From Candidatus Poribacteria bacterium (GTDB taxonomy: Bacteria; Poribacteria; WGA-4E; WGA-3G), in NCBI GenBank assembly GCA_021295735.1, contig JAGWBU010000002.1, positions 29,688 to 93,687 of the forward strand: a DNA stretch of 64,000 bases, in the 5' to 3' direction. The translations under genes and the position numbers were made by a program. Of the stretch, positions 35,411 through 44,937 are shown piece after piece. Below the pieces are notes generated by a model. That model saw only the letters and a list, made by a program, of their open reading frames with translations, did no database searches and was not told where the DNA came from. Position 1 is the stretch's first letter; each line of letters opens with the position of its first letter.

Positions 35411-36583
35411 ATGGCTAAATCTGTCAAAGCACTCATCACACCAGAAGTCCTAAAGTGGGCGCGGGAAAGACGGATTAGATTAGACCTTGACTTTGCAGCA
35501 GATAAATTAAAAATAGATCCTGAACGTCTTGCTGCATGGGAAAACGGTAACGATCAACCCACATTCGCGCAATTAAAGAAGATTGCCAAACTCTATAAAA
35601 CGCATGTTTCTATTTTCTACTTGCCGAAACCACCTACCGATTTCAAACCGCTTACAGATTACCGGGTATTGCCAAAGTCTAAGGCACCAGATGAAGAACA
35701 GACGTATAGATTAAAGGCAAATATCGTTGAAGCTATTGATAGACGGCAAACAATCATTGGTCTTTATGAAATGCTGGAGGAAGCTCCACCTAAAGTATCT
35801 CTAAAAATTAATATTAACGAGGAATCTGGACATGCAGCGGAAAAAATTAGACGATTTCTTGATTTCAATACACAAAAACTACCACGAACCAAAGATCGTT
35901 ACAAAGTTTTGAAGTTTTGGAAAAGGACCGTTGAGGCGAAAGGCATTCTTGTCTGTCAAACTTCTGTAAACACACACCTTTCTGTTGAACTGCAAACAGC
36001 ACGTGGGTTTTGCATAGCACAGAGACCTTTCCCTGTGATTGTTGTAAATCCTAAAGACAGTCCTTACGGTCGTATATTTACAATCATTCACGAATTAGTT
36101 CACATCGCTCTGGGGGTAAGTATCATTCAGAATATGAACTTTGAAGAAGTTAGTTTTCCGAATTTTGATTCTATTGAAGTCTTTTGCAATCAAGTAGCGG
36201 CAGAGGTATTAGTACCACAAAATGAATTGTTAAAAATGGTAAAGTTAAAGGTAAGTAATAAAATATTATCCGAAGCCTGTGCATATTTTCGTGTGAGTCC
36301 TGAAGTTATCATGCGGAGATTATTAACTCTCAACAAAATCTCTCAACGAGAATATCAAACATTCAGAAATGATCAGCAGAAAAAGTATAAAGATAACATA
36401 CAAGAACCTAAAGGATTTCCACATTACCATACCCGATTACTTAATACTTACGGTGAGTTTTTTGCCCGTACCGCTTTCAAGGCATATTATGAGGATAAAA
36501 TAACACTCTCGAAATTGGCCGCTGTTTTTTCTTATTGTGATACAAAACATCTTTCTAAAATTGAAAGTAGCATTTTTGCATGA
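35411..36583 (+). CDS. XRE-family HTH plus ImmA/IrrE metallopeptidase
   Basis: A 390-residue two-domain protein. An XRE helix-turn-helix lies at about 8-65 (ARERRIRLDLDFAADKLKI... LAAWENGNDQPTFAQLKKIA). The rest is an ImmA/IrrE zinc peptidase with HELVH (zinc motif HExxH) near 230 and downstream Glu in VFCNQVAAEVLVP. ATG 35411 follows GCAGGGTG. Such proteins regulate or cleave repressors and pair with DUF4411 PIN-like proteins as toxin-antitoxin-like modules. The gene ends overlapping the DUF4411 start by ATGA. It is richer in A/T than mod and res. Confidence 0.9.
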   Translation: MAKSVKALITPEVLKWARERRIRLDLDFAADKLKIDPERLAAWENGNDQPTFAQLKKIAKLYKTHVSIFYLPKPPTDFKPLTDYRVLPKSKAPDEEQTYRLKANIVEAIDRRQTIIGLYEMLEEAPPKVSLKININEESGHAAEKIRRFLDFNTQKLPRTKDRYKVLKFWKRTVEAKGILVCQTSVNTHLSVELQTARGFCIAQRPFPVIVVNPKDSPYGRIFTIIHELVHIALGVSIIQNMNFEEVSFPNFDSIEVFCNQVAAEVLVPQNELLKMVKLKVSNKILSEACAYFRVSPEVIMRRLLTLNKISQREYQTFRNDQQKKYKDNIQEPKGFPHYHTRLLNTYGEFFARTAFKAYYEDKITLSKLAAVFSYCDTKHLSKIESSIFA

Positions 36584-37077
36584 ATTCACTTTTTAACGAA
36601 AACCACATAATTTATAGTTTGGATACAAGTGCATTATTTGCAGCATATAATGAACGATATCCAATCGCAAACTTTCCAGCATTGTGGTGTAAAATGGTAG
36701 AACTGATAAGAAAAGACAGGCTAAAAATGTCACAAGTTGTCTTTGATGAAGCGATGGAAGACTCAGGTATAAAACTATGGTGTAATCAGAACAACCTCAA
36801 ACAATACTTTCAAGTACCAGTTGACGAATTCGTCCAGGAAAAGGTTAGTGAGATACTGACCGTATTCCCTAAACTGTTAGATGATAGAAGAGATAAATCA
36901 GGTGCTGATCCGTGGTGTATCGCGTTTGCACAAGTCACTGATAATTGTATTGTAGTAACGGAAGAAAACCCTACAGATAGTGTAAATAGACCGAAAATTC
37001 CCGATGTCTGCAAGCATTATAAGGTTGAGTGTATTAAAGTAGTGGACTTGATAAAAAGAGAAGATTGGATTTTCTAA
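36580..37077 (+). CDS. DUF4411 family protein (PIN-like nuclease, toxin-like)
   Basis: A 165-residue DUF4411 protein. The PIN-like acidic residues are seen in YSLDTSAL near 10-17, in VVFDEAMEDSG near 53-63, and in DPWCIAFAQ near 109-117. The family is known to occur directly after ImmA/IrrE-HTH genes as a toxin-like partner, matching the 4-base overlap here. The activity is inferred from the fold and not shown. Confidence 0.88.
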   Translation: MNSLFNENHIIYSLDTSALFAAYNERYPIANFPALWCKMVELIRKDRLKMSQVVFDEAMEDSGIKLWCNQNNLKQYFQVPVDEFVQEKVSEILTVFPKLLDDRRDKSGADPWCIAFAQVTDNCIVVTEENPTDSVNRPKIPDVCKHYKVECIKVVDLIKREDWIF

Positions 37078-37104
37078 TTCCAATCTTCAGACAAAGGTAT
37101 AGAA

Positions 37105-39663
37105 ATGCCTGCAAAATTTTTATACGATCTCATATTAGAGGAATTCGGAAAACGCACAATACAAAACACCGAAATTCCAAAATACCTAACCGATAATCTT
37201 AATCCCACTTTTGAGATCCGTGAATATCAGAAAGAAGCGTTTGCACGGTTCCTCCTCTGTTTTGAAAATAACTTCCCTGGTGAAGGTGCGCCGCTGCATT
37301 TTCTATTCAACATGGCAACCGGCAGCGGTAAGACGCTCATCATGGCAGGTTTGATTCTCTATCTCTATGAACAGGGATATCGTAACTTCCTTTTCTTTGT
37401 CAATTCCACCAATATCATCGAAAAAACAAGAGACAACTTCCTCAACCCACGCACGACAAAATATCTTTTTAGCGAAAACATCTACATCGGAAACAAAAAA
37501 ATATCAGTCACACAGGTAGACAATTTTGATGGAGTCAGCGAGAACGACATCAATATCTGCTTTACGACCATTCAGCAACTTCACACCGATATGAATTCGG
37601 AAAAGGAAAACGCCTTAACTTATGAAAATTTCGCGGAGCAGCAAATTGTGTTATTGGCAGATGAAGCGCATCACATGAACGTCAGCACAAAGACTCAGCA
37701 AGAACTTTTTGAAAGTTGGGAGAAAACGGTAGAAGAAATCTTCAAGTCAAATCACGCCAACTTATTATTGGAATTCACTGCCACACACGATTACGAAAAC
37801 GATGCAATGGTAGAAAAGTATCGGAATAAGGTTATCAATCGTTATGACCTAATAGATTTTCGGAAAGATAAATACTCTAAAGAGATAGAACTTGTGTACT
37901 TTGATATGGACACGCAGGCGCGCATGTTGCAAGCACTCATACTCAGTCAATACAAGCTGAATGTCGCTGCGAAATATAAGATTCCACTTCATAAACCCGT
38001 TATCTTGTTTAAAGAAAAATCGATCGAGCGTTCAAAAGATAGCAAGAAAAACTTTCATGCCCTAATTGATGAATTGACAGCAGATAAGATTGACAGTATT
38101 CGAAAATCAGATGTCCCAGCAGTTCAACGAGCATTTCGTTATTTTGATGAAAATAACACCAGTTCGGAGTTGTTGTGCCAACAACTGAAACACGATTTTG
38201 ATGAGGACTTCTGTCTCACAGTTAACAGTAAAGAGGAAAGAAAAAACTACCAGATTTTGATCAACACGCTTGAAGACAAAGATAATCCGATCCGCGCCAT
38301 CTTTGCCGTGCAACAACTGAATGAAGGGTGGGATGTGCTGAATCTATTTGACATAGTTCGTTGTTACGAAACCCGAGACTCAGGGAAAACGACAACCTCT
38401 GAAGCACAACTTATCGGGCGCGGTGCGCGCTATTTTCCTTTTATTCTGCCAGATCACCCAGACCGATTCCGCAGAAAGTTTGACGAGGACCTTGACCAGG
38501 AACTCCGCGTATTAGAAGAACTCCATTACCACAGCATGCACAACCCACGTTACATTTCCGAAATCCGCTCCGCATTAATTGATGAAGGTATGATGGATAA
38601 TGATCGTGTTCCCCGCGAAATCAAACTAAAAGACTCGTTCAAAGAAACCGATTTTTACAAAAAAGGTGTTGTCTGGCTCAACAGACGCGTAAAGAAAAAC
38701 TATCAACACATTGAATCCTTTGAGGATTTAGGCGTTAAAAAGAAGGACTATGCACATCAGATTGCTACGGGTCAGGGAGGCACAATTACAGCACTCAAGA
38801 ATGAAAACGTTCCTGTTGTTTCTGACGAAGACCCGCAGGATTTGCCAGTAAAAGATGTTGAGATGAATATCGTTAAAGCTGCGATTGCGCGCAACCCATT
38901 TTTTACTTATGCATCAGTCAAAAGATATTTCCCACAGTTGACATCTATCAGCGAATTTATCACCTCTGAGGACTATCTTGGAGGGCTGACAATCAACCTT
39001 CAAGGAAACGTCGATGAGTTAGGAATCAATCGTTCTGAAAAACTGGCTGCATGTTGCGGTTTGTTAGGTCAAATTGAATCCGATATCCGCGAACAGATTA
39101 CCGAATACGAAGGCACTACACAGTTCCATGAAGAATTCGTCAACGCTATTTTCACAGATAAACGTTTGGAATTCAGTCCCGATACCCTAAAGTCTAAGGA
39201 GGACCCGCAGTTCACGCATTTTGTTTCGGTTAAAGACTGGTTTGCCTTTGATACCCTCTACGGCACGAGTGAAGAAAGGGCATTTGTGCGTTTGTTAGAT
39301 AGATGGATTAAGGAAACAGAAAAAGACTACGAGACCATTTATCTGCTACGCAATGAGGGACATTTCTCACTCTATAACTTCTCTGATGGACAAGGTTTTC
39401 AACCCGACTTTGTGCTGTTCTTACGCGAGAAAAACGGCAACGCATTGTCTTATCAACTTTTCATTGAACCGAAAGGAAAGCATATTGCTGGTGGTGACCG
39501 ATGGAAAGAGGAATTTCTGCAAAATATTTCTGCTAAATTCCCCAGTAGAATCTTAACAGAAGATAGGAAATATCGCATCATCGGCGTACCTTCGTTCTAT
39601 AACGAGGCACAAGAAAATCAATTCAGGGATGACCTGAATAACGCATTGAATTCCTCTCTCTAA
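37105..39663 (+). CDS. res: Type III restriction endonuclease subunit (Res)
   Basis: An 852-residue Res protein. Helicase motif I is MATGSGKT near 72-79, motif II is ADEAHH (about 190), motif III TATH near 225, and motif VI QLIGRGARYF near 435. The C terminus has a PD-(D/E)xK nuclease: PDFVLFL near 771 and the EPKGK lysine near 793. Together with Mod it would cleave DNA between inversely oriented unmethylated sites by translocation. It is separated from mod by the ImmA/DUF4411 pair. Confidence 0.93.
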   Translation: MPAKFLYDLILEEFGKRTIQNTEIPKYLTDNLNPTFEIREYQKEAFARFLLCFENNFPGEGAPLHFLFNMATGSGKTLIMAGLILYLYEQGYRNFLFFVNSTNIIEKTRDNFLNPRTTKYLFSENIYIGNKKISVTQVDNFDGVSENDINICFTTIQQLHTDMNSEKENALTYENFAEQQIVLLADEAHHMNVSTKTQQELFESWEKTVEEIFKSNHANLLLEFTATHDYENDAMVEKYRNKVINRYDLIDFRKDKYSKEIELVYFDMDTQARMLQALILSQYKLNVAAKYKIPLHKPVILFKEKSIERSKDSKKNFHALIDELTADKIDSIRKSDVPAVQRAFRYFDENNTSSELLCQQLKHDFDEDFCLTVNSKEERKNYQILINTLEDKDNPIRAIFAVQQLNEGWDVLNLFDIVRCYETRDSGKTTTSEAQLIGRGARYFPFILPDHPDRFRRKFDEDLDQELRVLEELHYHSMHNPRYISEIRSALIDEGMMDNDRVPREIKLKDSFKETDFYKKGVVWLNRRVKKNYQHIESFEDLGVKKKDYAHQIATGQGGTITALKNENVPVVSDEDPQDLPVKDVEMNIVKAAIARNPFFTYASVKRYFPQLTSISEFITSEDYLGGLTINLQGNVDELGINRSEKLAACCGLLGQIESDIREQITEYEGTTQFHEEFVNAIFTDKRLEFSPDTLKSKEDPQFTHFVSVKDWFAFDTLYGTSEERAFVRLLDRWIKETEKDYETIYLLRNEGHFSLYNFSDGQGFQPDFVLFLREKNGNALSYQLFIEPKGKHIAGGDRWKEEFLQNISAKFPSRILTEDRKYRIIGVPSFYNEAQENQFRDDLNNALNSSL

Positions 39664-39679
39664 CCACAACCGATTTTCT

Positions 39680-39708
39680 TTGACTTTTTTGGGAGAGTGC
39701 TATATAAT
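39680..39708 (+). promoter_or_regulatory. Sigma-70 promoter for ppdK
   Basis: TTGACT at 39680-39685 and TATAAT at 39703-39708, 17 bases apart. It predicts an 85-90 base leader before ATG 39802. Confidence 0.8.
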
Positions 39709-39801
39709 TCCATTTATAGTAAAATCGAAAATACCTATACATTTTCTATAGAAGACAGCAATAACAACAATACGATAAGGACAAATAACAGGAGAATTTT
39801 A

Positions 39802-42435
39802 ATGACACAACCGAAGTATGTTTACTTCTTTGGAACAGGAGAAGGAGAAGGCGATGCTACCATGCGACTCCTACTCGGTGGTAAAGGTGCAAATCTCGCT
39901 GAGATGACGAACCTCGGTGTTCCAGTACCCCCAGGCTTCACGATTTCCACTGAAGTATGCAAATTCTACTACGATAACGATAATAAGTACCCCAGCGGTC
40001 TTGACCAACAGATTACCGAGAACCTACAAAAGTTAGAAGATGCACTTGGCACAAAATTTGGAGATACCGAGGACCCGCTCCTTCTTTCTGTTCGTTCCGG
40101 TGCCGCAGTTTCAATGCCAGGTATGATGGATACCATTCTCAACCTCGGTTTAAATGATGATGCTGTTAAAGGGCTTATCGCAAAGTCGGAAAACGAACGT
40201 TTCGCTTACGATTCATATCGGCGCTTCGTCCAGATGTTCGGAAACGTTGTACTCAATGTCGATCACGATGAATTTGAGCATTTACTTGAAGAAAAGAAAA
40301 AGGCGAAAGGCGTTACATTAGATACCGAGTTAGAAGCCGACGATTTAGCTGCACTTGTCAATGAATTTAAGAACGCCGTCAAACAGCGCACAGGCAGCGA
40401 TTTTCCTGATAACCCGCGTCTACAGTTAGATATGGCACGGGATGCCGTTTTTGAGTCTTCAGGCAACCCGCGCGCTATTACCTATCGCCGTCTCAACGAT
40501 ATTTCTGAAGAACTCGGGCGCACTGCTGTTAACGTTCAAGCAATGGTGTTCGGCAATATGGGCGGAACTTCTGGATCAGGAGTCGCCTTCACTCGCAACC
40601 CTTCGACCGGCGCGAACCAATTTTACGGTGAGTTCCTCATTAACGCGCAGGGGGAAGACGTTGTCGCTGGCATCCGTACGCCCCTTCCTGTTTCCGATTT
40701 GAGAAACATTTTGCCCGATGCATATAATGAGTTGGTTGACATAGGATTAAGACTTGAAAAGCACTACAGTGATATGCAGGACGTGGAGTTTACAATTCAG
40801 GATAGTAAACTCTATATGCTCCAAACTCGTAACGGAAAACGCACCGGTCAAGCTGCTGTCAGAATTGCCGTAGAGATGGTTGAAGAAGGCTTGATTGATA
40901 AACAAACTGCTTTGACGCGTGTTCCCGCCAATGACCTTGACCAGTTGCTGCATCCGAGTGTGGATCCGGACGCTTCTGTTGAGGTAATAGCACAAGGTTT
41001 GCCTGCCTCCCCTGGTGCTGCTGTCGGTAAGGTTGTCTTCACGGCACTACGCGCTGAGGAACTCGCTGCCGAAGGTGAAAAAGTTATTCTTGTCCGAACG
41101 GAAACATCACCAGAAGATATTGGCGGAATGGACGCTGCGGAAGGTATCCTCACTGCGCGTGGTGGTATGACCAGTCATGCTGCGGTTGTGGCACGCGGTA
41201 TGGGAAAATGTTGTGTTGCGGGGTGTTCTAATCTGTTTATCAATGAAGAAGCACTTGAATTCATTGCCGGTGGAAAACGCTATGCTGAAGGCGATTTCAT
41301 CACGCTCAACGGTTCTACAGGCGATGTACTTAGCGGACAAGTTTCGCTCATCCAGCCTGAACTTAGTGGACAATTCGGAACACTTATGGAGTGGGCAGAC
41401 GAAGTGCGCACATTGGACGTTCGTACCAATGCGGATACACCGGAAGATGCAAAAAATGCAAGAGGGTTCGGCGCTGAAGGCATCGGTCTCTGTCGGACTG
41501 AGCACATGTTCTTCGGGACAGGGATTGACGCTGTACGAGAGATGATCCTTGCAGATGAAACGTTAGAACGAAAACAGGCATTGGCGAAGCTGCTTTCGCA
41601 TCAACGTACAGATTTCATCGGAATCTTTGAGGCGATGGCTGGCTATCCAGTGACTATCCGTACACTTGATCCACCTTTACATGAATTCTTGCCAAAGAAC
41701 GAGTCTGAAATCCGTGATCTTGCAGAAAGAATTAACGTTGATCCGCAAAAACTTCGTGAGCGCGTCGAAGAATTACACGAATTCAATCCAATGCTTGGAC
41801 ATCGCGGTTGTAGACTTGGCATCGTTTATCCAGAGATAACTGAGATGCAGGCACGTGCAATCTTTGAAGCCGCTGTGGATGTTACAAAGCGCGGTATCAA
41901 GGTTTTACCAGAAATTATGATTCCGCTCGTTGGACATATCAATGAATTCTCATTGCAGCGTAAAGTCGTTGTTGATATAGCAGAGGAAGTGTTTAAAGAG
42001 ACCGGTTCTCGTGTTGAATATCTTGTTGGCACGATGATTGAGTTACCCCGCGCAGCACTTACTGCCGACAAAATCGCTGCAGAAGCCGAATTTTTCTCCT
42101 ATGGGACAAATGACCTCACACAAACAACGTTTGGCATGAGTCGTGATGATGCCGTGAAATTCCTTGACGACTATGTTAAAAACGGCGTTCTTGAATACGA
42201 CCCGTTCCAGGTCCTTGACCAAGAGGGTGTCGGCAGTTTATTGCAAATTGGTTGTGAAAAAGGTCGTGCTGCTCGTCCAGAATTAAAAGTTGGTATCTGT
42301 GGTGAGCACGGCGGTGAACCGAATTCCGTGAAGTTCTGCTATGGATTAGGGTTTGATTACGTTTCTTGCTCTCCGTTCCGTGTGCCGATTGCCCGTCTTG
42401 CTGCTGCGCAGGCTGTCATTGAAGACGAAGCATAA
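39802..42435 (+). CDS. ppdK: Pyruvate, phosphate dikinase
   Basis: The enzyme interconverts pyruvate, ATP and phosphate with phosphoenolpyruvate, AMP and pyrophosphate. The 877-residue protein has the ATP-grasp domain (GGKGANLAEM near 27), the central phospho-His domain with GGMTSHAAVVARGMGK (about 450-466, His phosphorylated), and the TIM barrel with RTEHMFF, LPKNESE and CGEHGG. ATG 39802 follows AGGAG; the frame extends to 39697 but crosses the promoter, so that start is rejected. It is consistent with glycolytic or gluconeogenic pyruvate metabolism. Confidence 0.97.
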   Translation: MTQPKYVYFFGTGEGEGDATMRLLLGGKGANLAEMTNLGVPVPPGFTISTEVCKFYYDNDNKYPSGLDQQITENLQKLEDALGTKFGDTEDPLLLSVRSGAAVSMPGMMDTILNLGLNDDAVKGLIAKSENERFAYDSYRRFVQMFGNVVLNVDHDEFEHLLEEKKKAKGVTLDTELEADDLAALVNEFKNAVKQRTGSDFPDNPRLQLDMARDAVFESSGNPRAITYRRLNDISEELGRTAVNVQAMVFGNMGGTSGSGVAFTRNPSTGANQFYGEFLINAQGEDVVAGIRTPLPVSDLRNILPDAYNELVDIGLRLEKHYSDMQDVEFTIQDSKLYMLQTRNGKRTGQAAVRIAVEMVEEGLIDKQTALTRVPANDLDQLLHPSVDPDASVEVIAQGLPASPGAAVGKVVFTALRAEELAAEGEKVILVRTETSPEDIGGMDAAEGILTARGGMTSHAAVVARGMGKCCVAGCSNLFINEEALEFIAGGKRYAEGDFITLNGSTGDVLSGQVSLIQPELSGQFGTLMEWADEVRTLDVRTNADTPEDAKNARGFGAEGIGLCRTEHMFFGTGIDAVREMILADETLERKQALAKLLSHQRTDFIGIFEAMAGYPVTIRTLDPPLHEFLPKNESEIRDLAERINVDPQKLRERVEELHEFNPMLGHRGCRLGIVYPEITEMQARAIFEAAVDVTKRGIKVLPEIMIPLVGHINEFSLQRKVVVDIAEEVFKETGSRVEYLVGTMIELPRAALTADKIAAEAEFFSYGTNDLTQTTFGMSRDDAVKFLDDYVKNGVLEYDPFQVLDQEGVGSLLQIGCEKGRAARPELKVGICGEHGGEPNSVKFCYGLGFDYVSCSPFRVPIARLAAAQAVIEDEA

Positions 42436-42463
42436 GGTCAAATAAGGTGTTTTGTGATAATTT

Positions 42464-42494
42464 AGGCGTGTGTGCTTTGTAAGTGCACACGCCT
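42464..42494 (+). terminator. Hairpin after ppdK
   Basis: AGGCGTGTG at 42464-42472 pairs with CACACGCCT at 42486-42494 (9 bp, 13-base loop), followed by an A/T-rich stretch but no pure T run. It is probably the ppdK terminator. Confidence 0.6.
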
Positions 42495-42609
42495 ATATTA
42501 TTAATGCAACCCAAGAATGTAAAAAGCAGTTGAATTCCATAAACATATTGTGGTAAATTGTCAATAGAATGTAGCAATCACATGATAACCCATCATAGGA
42601 GGAAAAACA

Positions 42610-43176
42610 ATGGATGCACAAGAAGTTCATCAAATCATACCCGATAGTCTTCCTGCTGAGCTTCCCAAGATGACTTTGGAGGAATTCCTTGAAAGCGATT
42701 TAGAGGGGTATGAATACGTTAAAGGGGAATTAATCCCTATGCCACCAACGTCAGTAGAACACGGCTACATTAGTGTGAACCTAAGTTCTCTGTTACACTT
42801 GTATGTTCGTGAAAATCAACTGGGGCGTGTTCTCTCGGAGACAGGATTCCGCGTTGGAGAACGCGTTTTGATATCAGATATCGCCTTTATTTCAACAGAT
42901 CGGATCCCAATTGATCCGAGTAAAGCATCTCCAGTACCACCAGACCTTGCTGTTGAAGTTGTTTCGCCCTCAGACACACTACGACGCGTCGAAGAAAAGG
43001 TTTTTGCATACCTGGAAGCAGGGACACAGTTGGTATGGGTACTCAGTTCCACGTTCAAAACGGTAACTGTCTATCGCTCTGAAACGGACATCACAGTCCT
43101 TACACGTAACGACACGCTCAGCGGTGAGGAAGTTGTCAAAGGATTTTCTTGTCAGGTGGCAGAACTTTTTGAATAG
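42610..43176 (+). CDS. Uma2 family endonuclease-like protein
   Basis: A 188-residue second Uma2/DUF820 member, distinct from the one at 32868. It has MTLEEFLESD near the start, YVKGELIPMPPTSVEHG near 38-54, SDIAFIS near 93-99, and LAVEVVSPSDTLRRVEEKV near 114-132 with the Glu of the PD-(D/E)xK-like site. A strong ribosome site (AGGAGGAAAAACA) precedes ATG 42610. The cellular role of Uma2 proteins is not known; neighbours are ppdK and a cupin gene. Confidence 0.88.
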   Translation: MDAQEVHQIIPDSLPAELPKMTLEEFLESDLEGYEYVKGELIPMPPTSVEHGYISVNLSSLLHLYVRENQLGRVLSETGFRVGERVLISDIAFISTDRIPIDPSKASPVPPDLAVEVVSPSDTLRRVEEKVFAYLEAGTQLVWVLSSTFKTVTVYRSETDITVLTRNDTLSGEEVVKGFSCQVAELFE

Positions 43177-43209
43177 AGTCTCATTAAATTTCTTGGAAAG
43201 GATAACACA

Positions 43210-43653
43210 ATGTTAATCGCAGATGTAAATGAAATGGAAGGGCGCACATATCCTGCACGTAGATTAACCAGAAATCTTGTTGGGGGCGCATCCCCTATTC
43301 AGATAGACGAATTCTGTATGGGGTTCGTCGTTTTGGAACCTAACGGTGGACAGGTGCCGTGGCACAATCACGAACAGGAAGAGATCTACTTTATCGTTGA
43401 AGGTGAAGGTGAGATGTGTCTCGGTGAGGAGCGGCAAACGATCTCCACAGGACAAACCGTTTTTATTCCATCATGGGTTTTCCATCAGTTGACGAATACC
43501 AGTGACACACCGATGAAGATGGTCTATTGCTATGGTCCAGCAGGAGATGTTGACCATTGGAAACAAGAACTTGCTGGCACACTTCCGAAAGCCGGTATAG
43601 ATGTTCCATCACTCCCTGAAGGTGCAGCACCGCAATGCACTGACAAACCTTGA
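43210..43653 (+). CDS. Cupin domain protein
   Basis: A 147-residue single-domain cupin. Motif 1 is PWHNHEQEEIYFIVEGEG (about 57-74) with His-His-Glu metal ligands, and motif 2 is GQTVFIPSWVFHQLTN with the third His near 98. This gives an intact two-His-Glu-His metal site. Substrate is unknown. The gene is followed, 82 bases later, by a Gfo/Idh oxidoreductase, a combination common in sugar-acid metabolism, but the function is not shown. Confidence 0.9.
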   Translation: MLIADVNEMEGRTYPARRLTRNLVGGASPIQIDEFCMGFVVLEPNGGQVPWHNHEQEEIYFIVEGEGEMCLGEERQTISTGQTVFIPSWVFHQLTNTSDTPMKMVYCYGPAGDVDHWKQELAGTLPKAGIDVPSLPEGAAPQCTDKP

Positions 43654-43735
43654 GAATGGCTGTCAGCCGTCGGTTATCAGTTATCAGTTTTCAGTTTTAC
43701 TGATAGCCAATATACTGACAACCAAAGGATAATAT

Positions 43736-44908
43736 ATGACCAATCATACCCAAAAAACACATCGTGTCGGGATAATCATGAACGGTGTCACAGGTAGGAT
43801 GGGAACAAACCAACATCTCATCCGCTCGCTCTTAGCAATTGTTGAAAATGGCGGTATCCTAATCGGAGACGGCGAAGTGATTATGCCTGACCCATATCTC
43901 GTCGGTAGGAATCCTGCAAAATTAGAGAAGTTATCTGAAACTACCGGTGTTGAAAAGTGGACTACAGACCTTGACACTGCACTCGCTGATGACGCTTATA
44001 CCGTCTATTTTGACGCGCAGGTAACGTCACGCCGCGTTGATGCGGTCCAAACAGCAATCTCAGCAGGAAAACACATCTACTGTGAAAAACCAACTGCTAC
44101 CTCCACAGATGATGCCTATCGCCTCTATGAACAGGCAGCAAAGGCAGGACTTAAAAACGGTGTCGTTCAAGATAAACTCTGGCTACCCGGCATTCAGAAA
44201 CTAAAAAGATTGATAGACGCTAACTTTTTCGGTAAAATCATTGCAGTGCGGGGTGAATTCGGCTATTGGGTTTTTCAAGGCGATGCTATTCCTACCCAAC
44301 GTCCCTCCTGGAACTACCGCGCCGAAGATGGCGGCGGTATAATCCTTGACATGTTTAGTCATTGGCGATATGTTTTAGATAACCTTTTCGGGGCAGTCAA
44401 GGGAGTATCTTGTATTGCAACAACGCATCTTCTACAACGATGGGATGAGGAGAACAAACCGTATCAATGTACCGCAGAAGATGCTGCGTATGCTACCTTT
44501 GAATTAGAAGAAGGAATTGTTGCTCACTTTAACTCATCGTGGGCAGTACGTGTCAGACGCGATGATCTTCTAACAATACAAGTTGATGGATTGAACGGTT
44601 CTGCTGTTGCAGGTCTGAGAGATTGTTGGATTCAGCCTCTCTCTGGTACCCCGCGCCCTGTTTGGAATCCTGACATTGAACAACCGATCAAATTTTTCGA
44701 TGGATGGCTCAAAGTTCCAGAACAAGAGACCTACGAGAACGCTTTTAGAGCACAGTGGGAGTTGTTTCTCCGACATGTTATTAACGATGAACCGTTCCCT
44801 TGGACACTGCTTGAAGGCGCAAAGGGTGTGCAGTTAGCAGAAAAGGGAATGGAATCTTGGAAAACCCGAAAATGGATTGAATTACCAGAGTTATCACCAA
44901 TTTCGTGA
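43736..44908 (+). CDS. Gfo/Idh/MocA family oxidoreductase
   Basis: A 390-residue NAD(P)-dependent dehydrogenase-like protein. The N-terminal Rossmann part is RVGIIMNGVTGRMGTNQH, the conserved EKP lysine motif is in HIYCEKPTATST near 114, and the C-terminal alpha/beta domain has GGGIILDMFSHWRY with the usual His. It looks enzymatically intact, but the substrate, a sugar or inositol-like molecule, cannot be read. The interval before it holds ATCAGTT repeats (about 43675-43705). Confidence 0.88.
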   Translation: MTNHTQKTHRVGIIMNGVTGRMGTNQHLIRSLLAIVENGGILIGDGEVIMPDPYLVGRNPAKLEKLSETTGVEKWTTDLDTALADDAYTVYFDAQVTSRRVDAVQTAISAGKHIYCEKPTATSTDDAYRLYEQAAKAGLKNGVVQDKLWLPGIQKLKRLIDANFFGKIIAVRGEFGYWVFQGDAIPTQRPSWNYRAEDGGGIILDMFSHWRYVLDNLFGAVKGVSCIATTHLLQRWDEENKPYQCTAEDAAYATFELEEGIVAHFNSSWAVRVRRDDLLTIQVDGLNGSAVAGLRDCWIQPLSGTPRPVWNPDIEQPIKFFDGWLKVPEQETYENAFRAQWELFLRHVINDEPFPWTLLEGAKGVQLAEKGMESWKTRKWIELPELSPIS

Positions 44909-44937
44909 TTTCACCTTGTATCTAAGGATATTGAAAG

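Noticed and set aside
39697..39802. ppdK start at 39697
   Set aside because: This leader covers the promoter boxes and lacks a ribosome site; ATG 39802 has AGGAG.
43675..43705. ATCAGTT repeats as a regulatory array
   Set aside because: They are short, imperfect and common low-complexity sequence; nothing supports a binding function.
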